NCBI GenBank assembly: GCA_003427395.1
Contig: BFEA01000593.1
Coordinates: 508,916-536,042 of the forward strand
Direction of reading: 5' to 3'
DNA from: Chara braunii
Taxonomy: Eukaryota; Streptophyta; Charophyceae; Charales; Characeae
DNA: 27,127 nt
The notes below the pieces were generated by a model. That model searched no databases. It was not told the origin of the DNA and saw only the letters and a list, made by a program, of their open reading frames with translations. Positions 1 through 8,689 of this stretch are shown piece by piece (position 1 is the first letter of the stretch; every line of letters begins with the position of its first letter). Position numbers and translations under genes: made by a program.

Positions 1-90
1 TGATAATCTACCTTAACCAAAATCAAAGTAGACTATCACTCACCCACACCAGATGGAAAACTCTACAGACTGTCGGTTATATTGTCGGTT

Positions 91-106
91 ATATATATAT
101 ATATAT
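91..106. repeat. (AT)n microsatellite
   Basis: Eight AT dinucleotides in a row, preceded by two copies of TGTCGGTTATAT at 71-94. A simple repeat with no evident role. Confidence 0.85.
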
Positions 107-191
107 TACATATGCTCCTTAGGCGACTCTGCGTTAAGGGAAAAAACTTGAAAAACTTGAAAACAAACAAAAATACTTTGGCCCATGAAAA

Positions 192-278
192 CATTTTCGA
201 TGCAAAAAAAAAACAAAAAAAAAACAAAAAAAAAAACAAAAAAAAAACAAAAAAAACAAACAAACCATTTTCGATGCA
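192..278. repeat. A-rich tract between 13-bp direct repeats
   Basis: Positions 204-265 are almost pure A broken by single C residues, of the form (A6-10 C)n. The 13-mer CATTTTCGATGCA occurs immediately on both sides, at 192-204 and 266-278. A target-site duplication around an A-rich tail is what a nearly empty retroposed insertion would leave. Replication slippage between two chance copies is the alternative. Confidence 0.7.
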
Positions 279-899
279 TATTTCAATCCAAGTTGGTGTG
301 CCTGGTAGGAGTGATGTTTCAGGATTGGCAGGCCCAGGAGTCGGTTAATGAATTTAAGCTCAACTGAACTGGTGGGTGCACAGACAAGCGTCAATTTACT
401 GCACCCTGTCGACAAGCAACCAAAAAAAAACAAAAGCAGACGCCATTAGGGCTGTGTTCACCACGTCCTTCGGTTGACCAATGGGTCGGAGATGAGGCGG
501 CTGATCCAACTCATAGGTCGAAGATGGGGTGGCTGGTCCATCTTAATCACAGGTGAACGGGCCTCTCCGCATTACTCACAGTCGCCAACCTTGCGAAACT
601 CAAGGGTTGCCCAAAGGTCCTAACTAAAAGAGTTATTGCAGGCACGGAAGCTGGGCGGGTTTGGTGAGTGCTTGCCAACCCAATTTTCTACGGATTCTGA
701 CAGAAACCTGACAGAAAGCTTTTGGTGAGGTAGTGCGCCAGAGGGCCAACTTCTCCTTCTTGCTTCAGAACTCACGTTTCCGTTTTCCGACCCTTAACAC
801 CTGTGATGCTCAGGTCTGACCATCCTGATTACGTGTTCCTTCTGGATTCCTCCCCCTTTCCGCCCCCCCCTCCTCAAAAGGGCAATGGCGTTGAGGTAA

Positions 900-2863
900 A
901 TTGCAATCTTCTGTCTAATCTGACAGGGTAGCCTTTTCAGCCCAGGGCGGCCTTATTGCCTTCAGGGGAACCTCTTGCAGTGCATATACTTCCTCCAGAG
1001 AGTCGCGGGCTGTACCTAGCCCCACAGGGACTACAGTCCGTGGGTGACATTCGGCAGGGGTCAGCCAGTAGCAGACGGCCGAGGGTCATCTGAGTGGCCA
1101 GTTACTGTGCCTTCCCAATCACCCCTCCCCCTCCGAACATCAGCAATGCCTGCGGGGGCGTGCTCTAGCAGGACCAACTGGCTATACCTGGGTGACGGGC
1201 GCCAAGCATGCCGAGGAAGGTCCATGAGGGCTATGGAAATCGACCCCATGACCGCCTGGATGCCACTTGTGAGCCTTACAAACTGAGCTGGGCGGCGGGA
1301 TATTTCCGGATTTTTTGGACCATCTCCTCTCTGGTGAAGACAGGCCGTAGGCTTGTTCTGCTTTCTCAGGCCAATAGGTCAACAGGCCAATAGGCCTACT
1401 GGCTTGTCACTCGCTACTTCCAGCGGCGGCCCTCGCCCTTCACCCACTCACGAACCGGAGGCCACCGTCTTCCCCCGAACACAACGCACCCCCATTTTGC
1501 CTGTATCGGGCCGGAAACATACCTTGTATACGTTCATTTTCAGGCTGCGTTATGTTCGGGGGACGACGGTAAGTGTCGAAGGCGGAGGTTCGGTTGGTGC
1601 GCTCGCCCTCGCTGGCGAGGTAGGGGAGCCAGGCGCTGCTGATGTGTACGGACACTGCCTTCAGGATGGCCGGTTCTGACCGCGCGTTTGGAAGCCCTAC
1701 CTTCCGGTAAACATCACTCTCACTCACTATCAATACGCCAGAGGCGGTCGTCGTCGGTCGTCGTCGGTCTTGAAGCTGTGTGTAGGGCCCTAAAGACGGA
1801 CTCATCGAAGGATGACGAGTACACATTGAAGCAGGCCGCTCCGACAAACAGCCCGCGCGTCCCTCTCGAGCGAGGACAACTGTCGCGCCTCTTTTTGGTG
1901 ATTCTCGTGTCTCTGTGTTCAGACACGGAGGGGCGAAGGGGAGGAGGTGAAAGGAGTGAGGGTGGCGGGCGACGCGGTCGGAGGCCGAGAGCTACTAACG
2001 ACCGGTCGGTCGGAAAGAACTCAGGAGGAGCTTCACGCCGCGTAATTTGCCCCTTTCGTCACCCGGCAGGAACAGTGCTCGGCGGTCTTCATCGTTTGCT
2101 GTTCTCCCTCTCCCTCCTCCCCCTCCTCCCCCCTTCGCTCCTTCCCATCCTCCCAGTTTCTTGCATGGAGGGACTGCTACTCCCTACCCATCAGTCGCCC
2201 GGCTCGGCGGGCAATCTTGACTCCCGTTCCTCCGTCACGCCACCTCTCCGTCTCCCTCTCCCTTCTGTGTCCACCCTTCTCCCTGCCCAGTGGGGCCCTG
2301 GAGTTTTCTAGTCACTGGTCGCTTCTTTTCCATAGTCCTTCCCTGGCAGCATCGTCTCCGTCACGGCTCGCCAGACCCGTCATGCGTCGCAGTGGAAAAG
2401 TGATTGTTCCTTCTTCTCCTTTTTCCTCTTCTTTTTCCTCTTCTTTTTCCTCTTCTTTTTCCTTTTCTTTTTCCTCTTCTTTTTCCTCTTTTCCAACCTT
2501 TTCTTATTCCTCTTTTTCAACTTTTTCTTCTTCTTAACGTCCCGTATGGTATTATTCTCCTATTGAGCATCGTCCTCCTTTCGCGCCACGGCTGGCCGAC
2601 CTAATTTTCTGTCCTCACTTAGTATTTTCCTAGCTGGCGTTCTGTTCAGAATAGGAGGGGGGGGGTAAAATACTGAAATTTGAAACCGGCGAGGTGCGCG
2701 AGCGATCGGCGGTTCGTTTGGTGTCTGCCTGTCGGCAGCGCAAGCAGGCAGTTCGCTGCTGAGAGGGGTTCTATCGGGACGCGGTGCGTGGGCGGGAGGG
2801 ATCGTCCACGCGCGCACGTGCGTCTAAGCCGCGTTGGTTTTGTGAGTGCGGGAGGCGGAAGTA
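900..2863 (+). promoter_or_regulatory. GC/CpG-rich region upstream of the CLPTM1-family gene
   Basis: This 2-kb stretch is GC-rich and keeps many CpG dinucleotides (for example the GTCGTCGTCGG repeats at 1747-1775), unlike the transposon-filled right half. An open frame of 207 codons at 1688-2311 is Ser/Pro/Leu-rich low complexity and looks like no family. The most likely content is promoter and 5' UTR of the gene starting at 2864. No clear TATA box or splice site defines a transcription start, so the boundary is inferred. A run of G residues lies near 2657-2666. Confidence 0.45.
2406..2535 (+). repeat. Pyrimidine tract, CTTTTTCCTCTT repeats
   Basis: About 130 bp of almost pure C/T on the plus strand, built from tandem copies of the 12-mer CTTTTTCCTCTT with small variations. 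It ends about 330 bp before the start codon at 2864. Long polypyrimidine tracts near plant promoters and 5' UTRs can affect transcription or splicing; that role is inferred here from position only. Confidence 0.8.
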
Positions 2864-5230
2864 ATGGCGGAGATGGCGCGCGGGCAAGGTGCTAGAGGAG
2901 CAGTCAGGGTGGGCGCAGCGATGCCAGCGGCCGGGCAATCGTCGCGGTCCGGCGGGGCTCGACAAGCGGTCGCGGCAGCAGGAGGGGCCGGCGGGATGGC
3001 GGCGGCGGTGGCGGCTGGCGCCGCGGGGCAGCAGCAGCAGCAACGCCCTCATCGCTTCATCTTTGATCTGATCCGCATGCTCGCCTTCTGGTACTTGGCT
3101 ATGTCGATGTTTGCACCCCGAAAGCCGTCAGATCCCGGCCTGCTGATGCGCAATCTGTTCCAGAAGGGAGAGAAGCTTGACATGTGGGTTTACCTCTCGG
3201 AAGACCTAGACTTCAAAGACTTCGCCGACGAATCCTCGCTGGTCTGGCACGAGACAGACATTCCTTACGCTATGTACAACACCGAGAGTCAGAGGCGTTT
3301 ACAAATCACGTACGCACCATCGGAGTCGGTGAAGAGAAACGGCTCTCTCTACGCACACGTGTTTTTCGCCAAGTCGGGATACCCGGCGGACCCTAGCGAT
3401 CCGACCTTCGACCCGACCGCCGCGTTCGGACGGACTCAGCCGCTGATCGTCTATCACCCGAAGCCGAAGATTGACAAGCGGAAGAACCTGCTGGGCGGCG
3501 ATACCGGCGGAGGCGCCTCCGAGGTAGTGAATGGCGAAGAGGAGCGGAAGAAATCGCAACAAGAACAACAGCAAGGGGTTGAGGATGACGAAGGAGAGGA
3601 CGAGGGGGAAGGAGGAGAGGGAGGGGGAGGACAAAAAGCTCCCGCCAAATGGATCTCGTATTGGAAACCTAATATGACAATCAATCTGGTGGATGATTTT
3701 ACTACGTACCAGCGCAACTCCATTCCCGCTCAATTGTACGGCTTCATGAATTTCGATCCGAGGACTGGCAATTACTTTCCGACTCTCTTTTTCAACGACT
3801 TTTGGATTCTACGCGACAAATTGATTCCCGTGAATGAGACTGTCGACACTCTGACGCTGTCTCTGGAAATCGCGTCCATAGCCAGGTGGAAGTGGGCGCT
3901 TCTGGTGCAAGTGGATGAGGGCTTTGCCATGCATGCACGACTGGGCACCACCGTCGACGGCGAATCTGATGAGATCAAGCGTGTGTTCCTCGAAGGCAAT
4001 CCAATCTTGCTGGGGGTCACGGTGATCGTCTCCCTCCTCCACACGGCTTTCGACTTCTTGGCCTTCAAGAACGACATCGCCTTTTGGAAGGGCAACAAAT
4101 CCATGGAAGGCCTGTCCGCCAGAACCGTCGTTATTAACTTCGTTTGCCAGGTGATCGTCTTTTTCTATCTGCTTGACAACGAGACCAGCTGGATGATTAT
4201 CGCGAGTGCAGGGGTCGGTTGTGCTATAGAGTTTTGGAAGATTGGCAAGGCGATGAACGTGAGTGTGGATACGAGCGGCAAGTTCCCTAAGCTTAGGTTT
4301 GCAGATCACAACACGTACGTTAAGAGCAAGACGAAGCAATACGACGATGAAGCGATGAAGTACCTGTCGTATGCGTTGTACCCGCTGGTTGTGTGCTATG
4401 CCGTGTACGCGTTGATCTACAAGTCTCACAAGAGTTGGTATTCCTGGCTGCTTACCTCTCTCACCGGCTGCGTGTATACCTTCGGATTCATCACTATGTG
4501 TCCGCAATTGTTCATCAATTACAAGATGAAGTCAGTCGCGCATTTGCCGTGGCGCCAAATGACGTACAAATTCCTGAACACAATCATCGACGATCTCTTC
4601 GCCTTCGTGATCAAAATGCCCATCCTCCATCGATTGAGCGTATTTAGGGACGATGTGATCTTCCTCATCTACCTGTACCAGAGATGGATCTATCCGGTGG
4701 ACAAGAAGAGAGTGAACGAGTTTGGATTCGGAGGAGAGGAGGAAGGGGAGGGGGAGGGGACGTCGTCTTCGGCTGGCGGCGGCGCTGTAAGCACAGCAGG
4801 CGAAGTGGTGGCCCCCAGGGCGGAGGACGTAGCTGGCAAAACAGCGAAAGAGGGAGGAAGGGAGGAGGAGGAGGAAGAGGAGGAGGAGGAGGGAGGGTCG
4901 GACTCGTCTTCAACTCTCACGACAAGACGGCGAAGAAGAAAGGACGATGGTGAGCGAGAGAAAGAAGTAACAGAAGCCCAGGGAGGAGGAGGAGAAGAAG
5001 GGGGAGGAGGAAATGCGAACGCGCAGCTGCTGCGCAAAAGAGCTGGCGCCAGGAAGGATGACATCGTGGCCAGGGAGAACGAAGAGGAGGAAGCTATGGC
5101 TGCAAGGAAGAAGGGAAAGGAAAGCGATGATGAGAGCAGTGAAGAGGAGGACGCTGAACGATATGATCGGACGATGACGAACGTGCAGTCTCGTAAGGGG
5201 GGCACACTTTCTGAGAAGAAGAGAAGATGA
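2864..5230 (+). CDS. CLPTM1-family multipass ER membrane protein
   Basis: A single uninterrupted frame of 788 codons. The first in-frame ATG is at 2864, with G at -3 and G at +4; an in-frame TGA at 2843 precludes an earlier start. The core is strongly CLPTM1-like: a first membrane segment at residues ~67-84, a luminal domain with N-x-S/T sites (NGS ~159, NMT ~270, NET ~324), then hydrophobic segments near 380-401, 421-437, 443-459, 500-519 and 529-550, followed by the family-typical stretch with FVIKMP, FRDDVIFLIYLYQRW and NEFGFG ending near 623. Animal members act in the ER: CLPTM1 retains GABA-A receptors, and the paralogue CLPTM1L is reported as a lipid scramblase. The plant role is not established. 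Unusual parts are an Ala/Gly-rich N-terminus with five Gln, an acidic insert at ~214-258, a ~165-residue acidic/Gly/Ser tail, and a terminal KKRR. No intron is seen. Confidence 0.95.
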   Translation: MAEMARGQGARGAVRVGAAMPAAGQSSRSGGARQAVAAAGGAGGMAAAVAAGAAGQQQQQRPHRFIFDLIRMLAFWYLAMSMFAPRKPSDPGLLMRNLFQKGEKLDMWVYLSEDLDFKDFADESSLVWHETDIPYAMYNTESQRRLQITYAPSESVKRNGSLYAHVFFAKSGYPADPSDPTFDPTAAFGRTQPLIVYHPKPKIDKRKNLLGGDTGGGASEVVNGEEERKKSQQEQQQGVEDDEGEDEGEGGEGGGGQKAPAKWISYWKPNMTINLVDDFTTYQRNSIPAQLYGFMNFDPRTGNYFPTLFFNDFWILRDKLIPVNETVDTLTLSLEIASIARWKWALLVQVDEGFAMHARLGTTVDGESDEIKRVFLEGNPILLGVTVIVSLLHTAFDFLAFKNDIAFWKGNKSMEGLSARTVVINFVCQVIVFFYLLDNETSWMIIASAGVGCAIEFWKIGKAMNVSVDTSGKFPKLRFADHNTYVKSKTKQYDDEAMKYLSYALYPLVVCYAVYALIYKSHKSWYSWLLTSLTGCVYTFGFITMCPQLFINYKMKSVAHLPWRQMTYKFLNTIIDDLFAFVIKMPILHRLSVFRDDVIFLIYLYQRWIYPVDKKRVNEFGFGGEEEGEGEGTSSSAGGGAVSTAGEVVAPRAEDVAGKTAKEGGREEEEEEEEEEGGSDSSSTLTTRRRRRKDDGEREKEVTEAQGGGGEEGGGGNANAQLLRKRAGARKDDIVARENEEEEAMAARKKGKESDDESSEEEDAERYDRTMTNVQSRKGGTLSEKKRR

Positions 5231-5330
5231 TGATGATGACGGGGGCACAATTTCTGAGAAGAGAAGATGATGATGGTGGGGGCACAATTTCTGAGAAGAT
5301 GAGAAGGTGATGACGATGATGATGATGATG
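5198..5330 (+). repeat. Three-copy tandem repeat across the stop codon
   Basis: Copies start at 5198, 5241 and 5278, each beginning GGGGGCACA and continuing through TTTCTGAGAAGA to a GATGATGA-rich end. Copy 1 encodes the last protein residues GTLSEKKRR and the TGA at 5228-5230; copies 2 and 3 lie in the 3' UTR. Unit length varies (43, 37 and ~53 bp), mostly through the number of GAT/GAA triplets. Confidence 0.9.
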
Positions 5331-5946
5331 ATTCATCGTTGCTACCAAGGAAAGGAGTTTTGCATTCTGTCACAGATACTCGTTCTTGTTGTAGTTGTTA
5401 TCGATGATGACGGAGGTTGTAGGACTGATTGTTGTATACGGAGGGAGAGGAAATTGATGATGATGAGGTCGGTTTGCTCTTTCTCGTTTCTAGTACCTTT
5501 CAGAGAGAGATAGGTTGTTTCTAGTATACGTGAGGCAGGCTGAGGACGAGGACGAGGGAGAGCCATTGTATTGAGAAAAAAGAGTATTGAGAAAAGAGTG
5601 TAGGAGAGATAGTAATGCTTTTTTCATTTCTTTTTATCACTTGTTTCTTGTCCACGTTGGAGTGGACGTGGCGACGTTGGAGTGCAGTGTACATCGTTGT
5701 CTTTCGATCTGTCAAGAGAAAAATGTATGGTTACAAATTGGTTAAAATTGAGTGAGGGAAATACCGGGCGGGCAGAGAGGAGAGATGACAGGGGAGGGGA
5801 GAGACAGAGAAAGATGGATGCTCTACGGGGAAAAATGACATACGGAGAGATGAAACGGCTACAATTGCCAGCCCTGTCCACTGTCAATCGAGGGAAATTT
5901 TTGCTTACACACACACACACACACACACACATCGAGAGAGAGTTGG

Positions 5947-6001
<55 letters not shown>

Positions 6002-6346
6002 GTAGGGCTCGATTTAGGTGTGGATGTAATGAGAGGGGAACGTATATGGTTAGCCGCTTTGGAGAAATATGCCGTCCCGGTGGATGAAGCAGATGGTCGA
6101 ACATCTCCCTCCTTTTGCTGGTGACATGTGCTCCATTCAATAATAACGATTGTCTGAGAATGAATGAGGAACGTGTTAATCGAATCATTTTTCACTGAGA
6201 TTTGTGCAGTGGTGTCCTCTCCCTGTCTCCTCGTTCTCTGAAGGAAAGACGAAAGTAAAAGGCAGTCAGCAGATACAGGCAAATGTCGGAGTGGGAAATG
6301 CTCTCAGCAAATTCAGCAGATATACAGGCGACTACGGTAGGCCCTT
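5331..6346. other. 3' flank of the CLPTM1-family gene
   Basis: Contains the presumed 3' UTR, rich in GATGA and T-rich motifs, with a small duplication of TATTGAGAAAA at 5569-5598 and a compound dinucleotide repeat at 5907-5998. I see no coding potential and no unambiguous polyadenylation signal. The short frames on either strand are produced by the simple repeats. Confidence 0.5.
5907..5998. repeat. Compound (CA)n-(GA)n microsatellite
   Basis: An (AC)n run at 5907-5931 is followed, after a short spacer, by an (GA)n run at 5949-5998. The same pairing of CT/GA and CA runs occurs in the left LTR of the gypsy element at 12569-12658. Confidence 0.95.
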
Positions 6347-6553
6347 AAGTGCATGTGCGACGAGGTCCGAAGTGCATGTGCGACGAGGTCCGAAGTGCAT
6401 GTGCGACGAGGTCCGAAGTGCATGTGCGACGAGGCCCTAAGTGCATGAAATTTCTCCTTTGTTGGGGGTTGAAGATGACGAACTACGAGGTCCTAAGTGC
6501 ATGTGCGACGAGGCCCCAAGTGCTTGAAATTTCTCCTTTGTTGAGGGTTGAAG
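6347..6553 (+). repeat. 23-bp minisatellite with a larger 79-bp duplication
   Basis: Four head-to-tail 23-bp units start at 6347, 6370, 6393 and 6416; each begins AAGTGCATGTGCGACGAG. The first three are identical and the fourth differs at its end. The fourth unit plus the next ~56 bp (containing GAAATTTCTCCTTTGTTG) is duplicated again from 6495, giving a higher-order repeat. No spacers separate the units, so this is not a CRISPR array. Confidence 0.92.
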
Positions 6554-6574
6554 AGTACAGACTATCTTATTGAA

Positions 6575-6659
6575 CCGAATACAACGTCCGGTCATTATAG
6601 TTGTATCTGGACTGAAAACTGCCCCAAGTACAGCTATAATGACCGGGCGTTGTATTCGG
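6575..6659. mobile_element. Short inverted-repeat (MITE-like) element, copy 1
   Basis: An 85-bp imperfect palindrome. The left arm (6575-6610) starts CCGAATACAACG and contains CCGGTCATTATAG; the right arm (6624-6659) is its reverse complement with four mismatches over 36 positions; the loop is 13 bp (6611-6623). A related copy in reverse orientation lies at 11617-11702. It has no coding capacity. Size and structure fit a miniature inverted-repeat or foldback element; no target-site duplication is obvious. Confidence 0.8.
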
Positions 6660-7630
6660 GTCATGTTGTGTTTTATTTTTTTCTCCCTTTTACTTTGTCT
6701 AAGTAAACAGCAGCCAACATGAATTACCTTGTTTGCGAGGCCCTATGCTTGCAGGGGTCCCCTCTATATAGTCTTAGTAGTAGTGGTAGGAAGGTAGTGA
6801 AAGGCGAAAAAGAATTTGAGAGAAGAACATTGCGAGATACTACATCCCTATATTGTTTTGGTGAGATCTTACATCCCTATGGCAAAAAATAAATAAAAAG
6901 ATACAGGGTTGTAGATGTTTGCGAGATCTACGTCCTATATTTTTTTGGTTATTTTTTGAAGTTCGAATGTATTTTTAAAAAATAAAAACCATGCAAGCAA
7001 AGAACAAAACCAAAAAAAAAAAAAAAGAAATTGGTGCGTCTTCTTTACGGTCCACTCTCTCTTAGCGCTTAGGGCCGTTTTCACTTACACCTCCCCCCCC
7101 CGCCCTTTTTTTCTTTTTTTTTCTTTTCTTTTTCTCTGGGAAAACTAGGGTGCCATCAAGGTTTTCTTTTTTTTTTCTTTTCGAGGTGCCATCAAGGTTT
7201 TCAGTTTTGAATGCATTTCAGTCACCGGGTGGGGAATTTTACTCCATGGTGAGGAAAATCGTGAATGTATCCAACCCATGTGTAGGGTGGGTGGGGATGT
7301 GTTATAAAAGCGATTTTCATGTATCCAATCCATGTGTAGGGGTGGGTGGGGATGTGTTGTATTCGAGGGATGTTGGATTCGATTTAGAACTGAAAACGTT
7401 ACCCCTCTTTTTTTTTTTTTTTGGAACTTGCGGCCGGGATCCACTTCAGATTAGGCATTTCCCGTTGTGCCCCAGGTACACACGCATGCACATACCAATC
7501 GCAACAGCCCACACAGGCACACGAGCGCGTGTGCCTGTTCTCTCATATGTGCACATGTGCACGGCCTCATATGCACACAGTTCCCCTTCCTCCCGCTGCT
7601 GTCCCGTTCCTCCCACACATATTGTTTATT
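6660..7630. other. Intergenic DNA with homopolymers and local duplications
   Basis: No gene seen. It holds the repeated phrase ACATCCCTAT (two copies near 6841-6880), an A run at ~7008-7026, T-rich tracts at ~7100-7185 and 7410-7423, and a duplicated AGGTGCCATCAAGGTTTTC at 7148 and 7184. A further ~39-bp direct duplication is annotated at 7264-7358. The 7480-7600 part is rich in CACA and GTGTGC motifs. Confidence 0.5.
7264..7358 (+). repeat. Direct duplication, ~39-bp units
   Basis: Two near-identical units at ~7264-7302 and 7319-7358 share ATGTATCCAA(C/T)CCATGTG and GGGTGGGGATGTGTT. They are separated by about 16 bp, giving a period of 55 bp. Confidence 0.85.
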
Positions 7631-7640
7631 CTTTTTTTTT

Positions 7641-7712
7641 ATCAATCAATTGATCAATTGATCAATCAATCGTTCACTCATCTAGAAATCAATCAATCAA
7701 TCAATCAATTAA
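7641..7712. repeat. (ATCA)n-type degenerate repeat
   Basis: Repeated ATCA/ATTG tetranucleotides, including the palindromic ATCAATTGAT and a cleaner run of AATC near 7688-7708. A similar tetranucleotide region lies in the gypsy leader at 23925-24018. Confidence 0.85.
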
Positions 7713-7872
7713 CCGATCAAGTAATATTTCCTTTTTTCTTGAATTCGAATCCCCTGCGCCCGCCCCCCAACTCACCCGAAAAGAGAAAAATCATTTTCTT
7801 TCATTTTAACCGAATGGGTTGGGACAGGGTTCTGCAGCCATAATCTCCAAGCCAGCCCTCAACGTGGCGGTG

Positions 7873-7874
<2 letters not shown>

Positions 7875-7909
<35 letters not shown>

Positions 7910-8012
7910 GTGGGTGGGGTGTAGTGGGGGGTTGGGGGGTAGTAGGGGGTTGGTTAGCATTTGGGGGGTGGGTCGGGTCAGGGTTGGGGGAAAGGGCGGG
8001 GGGTTGAATTTT
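7875..8012 (+). repeat. (GA)n followed by G-rich tract
   Basis: A (GA)n run at 7875-7908 is followed by about 100 bp with many runs of three to six G on the plus strand (for example GGGGGGTTGGGGGGTAG). The spacing of the G runs satisfies the simple pattern for G-quadruplex potential. No gene is associated with it. Confidence 0.8.
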
Positions 8013-8680
8013 TTATTTTTTTCCCACTCTAAAGGCACGGGGGTGTTGGGCCATGCGTCCGAACCCCGTGGACCCCAACCGGAGTGGCCCCGTTTTTTAT
8101 TCAACGGGAATTCAATGGGGAACGGGAATTCAATGGGGGTCTGGGGCATTTAACGGCTTTCAACAGCCGTTAAACTGCACCCCACCACCGATGAAAAGAC
8201 ACTCAGCTGTTGGAATACAGATCTGAGTGGAAAGACAGCAGATGAACTGTTGAAAAACAGACCGGAGTTGAAAGACAGACCTGAGCTTGAATCCGGAGAA
8301 AACGCCGGGCCTAACTCAGTTCGAGCGCCGATGAACAGTTGAGATATGGATGGATCTGAGTTGAAACTTGAAAGAGGAGAAAATGCTGGGCCTAATTCCA
8401 GTTCGAGTGCCGATGAACTGTTGAAATACAGACCTGAGTTGAAAGAGAGACAAGAGTTCAAATCCCGATGGATCGAGATGAATGGAACCATGTAGTTTTG
8501 AATTATCAGGGTCCAATAATATCAAGGGTTGTTTCCCAATAAAAAAAACAAAGAAGAACCTCTCACAGAGCACCACTCAAAAGAAATGCTCACCGGAGCA
8601 GCACTCAAAAGACATGCTGACTCTCAATCGAGCAAAAGCAAATCATGCACAGTTGTGTGTGGGTGATGGGTGTTCCTCAT
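8013..8680. other. Intergenic DNA with a hairpin and diverged direct repeats
   Basis: No gene seen. AACGGGAATTCAATGGGG is repeated in tandem near 8103-8138. A perfect 10-bp stem (TTTAACGGCT / AGCCGTTAAA) with a 6-base loop lies at 8149-8174. From 8195 to 8460 a phrase like GAACTGTTGAAA...GAGTTGAAAGA recurs, and an ~53-bp segment beginning GGAGAAAA(C/T)GC(C/T)GGGCCTAA occurs at ~8294 and ~8374. These are internal duplications of a non-coding sequence. Confidence 0.6.
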
Positions 8681-8689
8681 CTCAATTGT

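Larger units (their letters stand above)
1..900. other. Upstream intergenic DNA, no gene seen
   Basis: No reading frame here resembles a protein I recognise; the short open frames on both strands come from A-rich sequence. Visible structure is limited to a 12-bp direct repeat leading into an (AT)n run at 71-106, a long A-rich tract at 204-265, and two diverged ~28-bp direct repeats at 481-508 and 513-540. The remainder to 900 is mixed sequence with no assignable function. Confidence 0.6.

Noticed and set aside
1440-1847. 135-codon minus-strand open frame
   Set aside because: No recognisable domain; GC-rich DNA makes chance frames common and it overlaps the presumed promoter region.
1688-2311. 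207-codon plus-strand open frame upstream of the CLPTM1-family gene
   Set aside because: Composition is Ser/Pro/Leu/Arg low complexity from CpG- and CT-rich DNA, with no family resemblance and no supporting motif.
2846-2863. GTG start giving six more residues for the CLPTM1-family protein
   Set aside because: Eukaryotic nuclear genes use ATG; the first in-frame ATG is at 2864 with good context.
3809-5373. Long antisense frames opposite the CLPTM1-family gene (232 and 227 codons)
   Set aside because: They mirror the coding strand; the longer Ser-rich one is simply the complement of GGA/GAA repeats.
6347-6438. CRISPR-like array of 23-bp repeats
   Set aside because: Repeats are contiguous with no spacers, and the genome is eukaryotic.
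7354-7366. GTTGTATTCGAGGG as a third inverted-repeat element end
   Set aside because: Only the terminal ~10 bases agree and no partner arm is nearby.
7641-7712. Telomere-like repeat
   Set aside because: The unit is ATCA/AATC, not the TTTAGGG type of plants and streptophyte algae.
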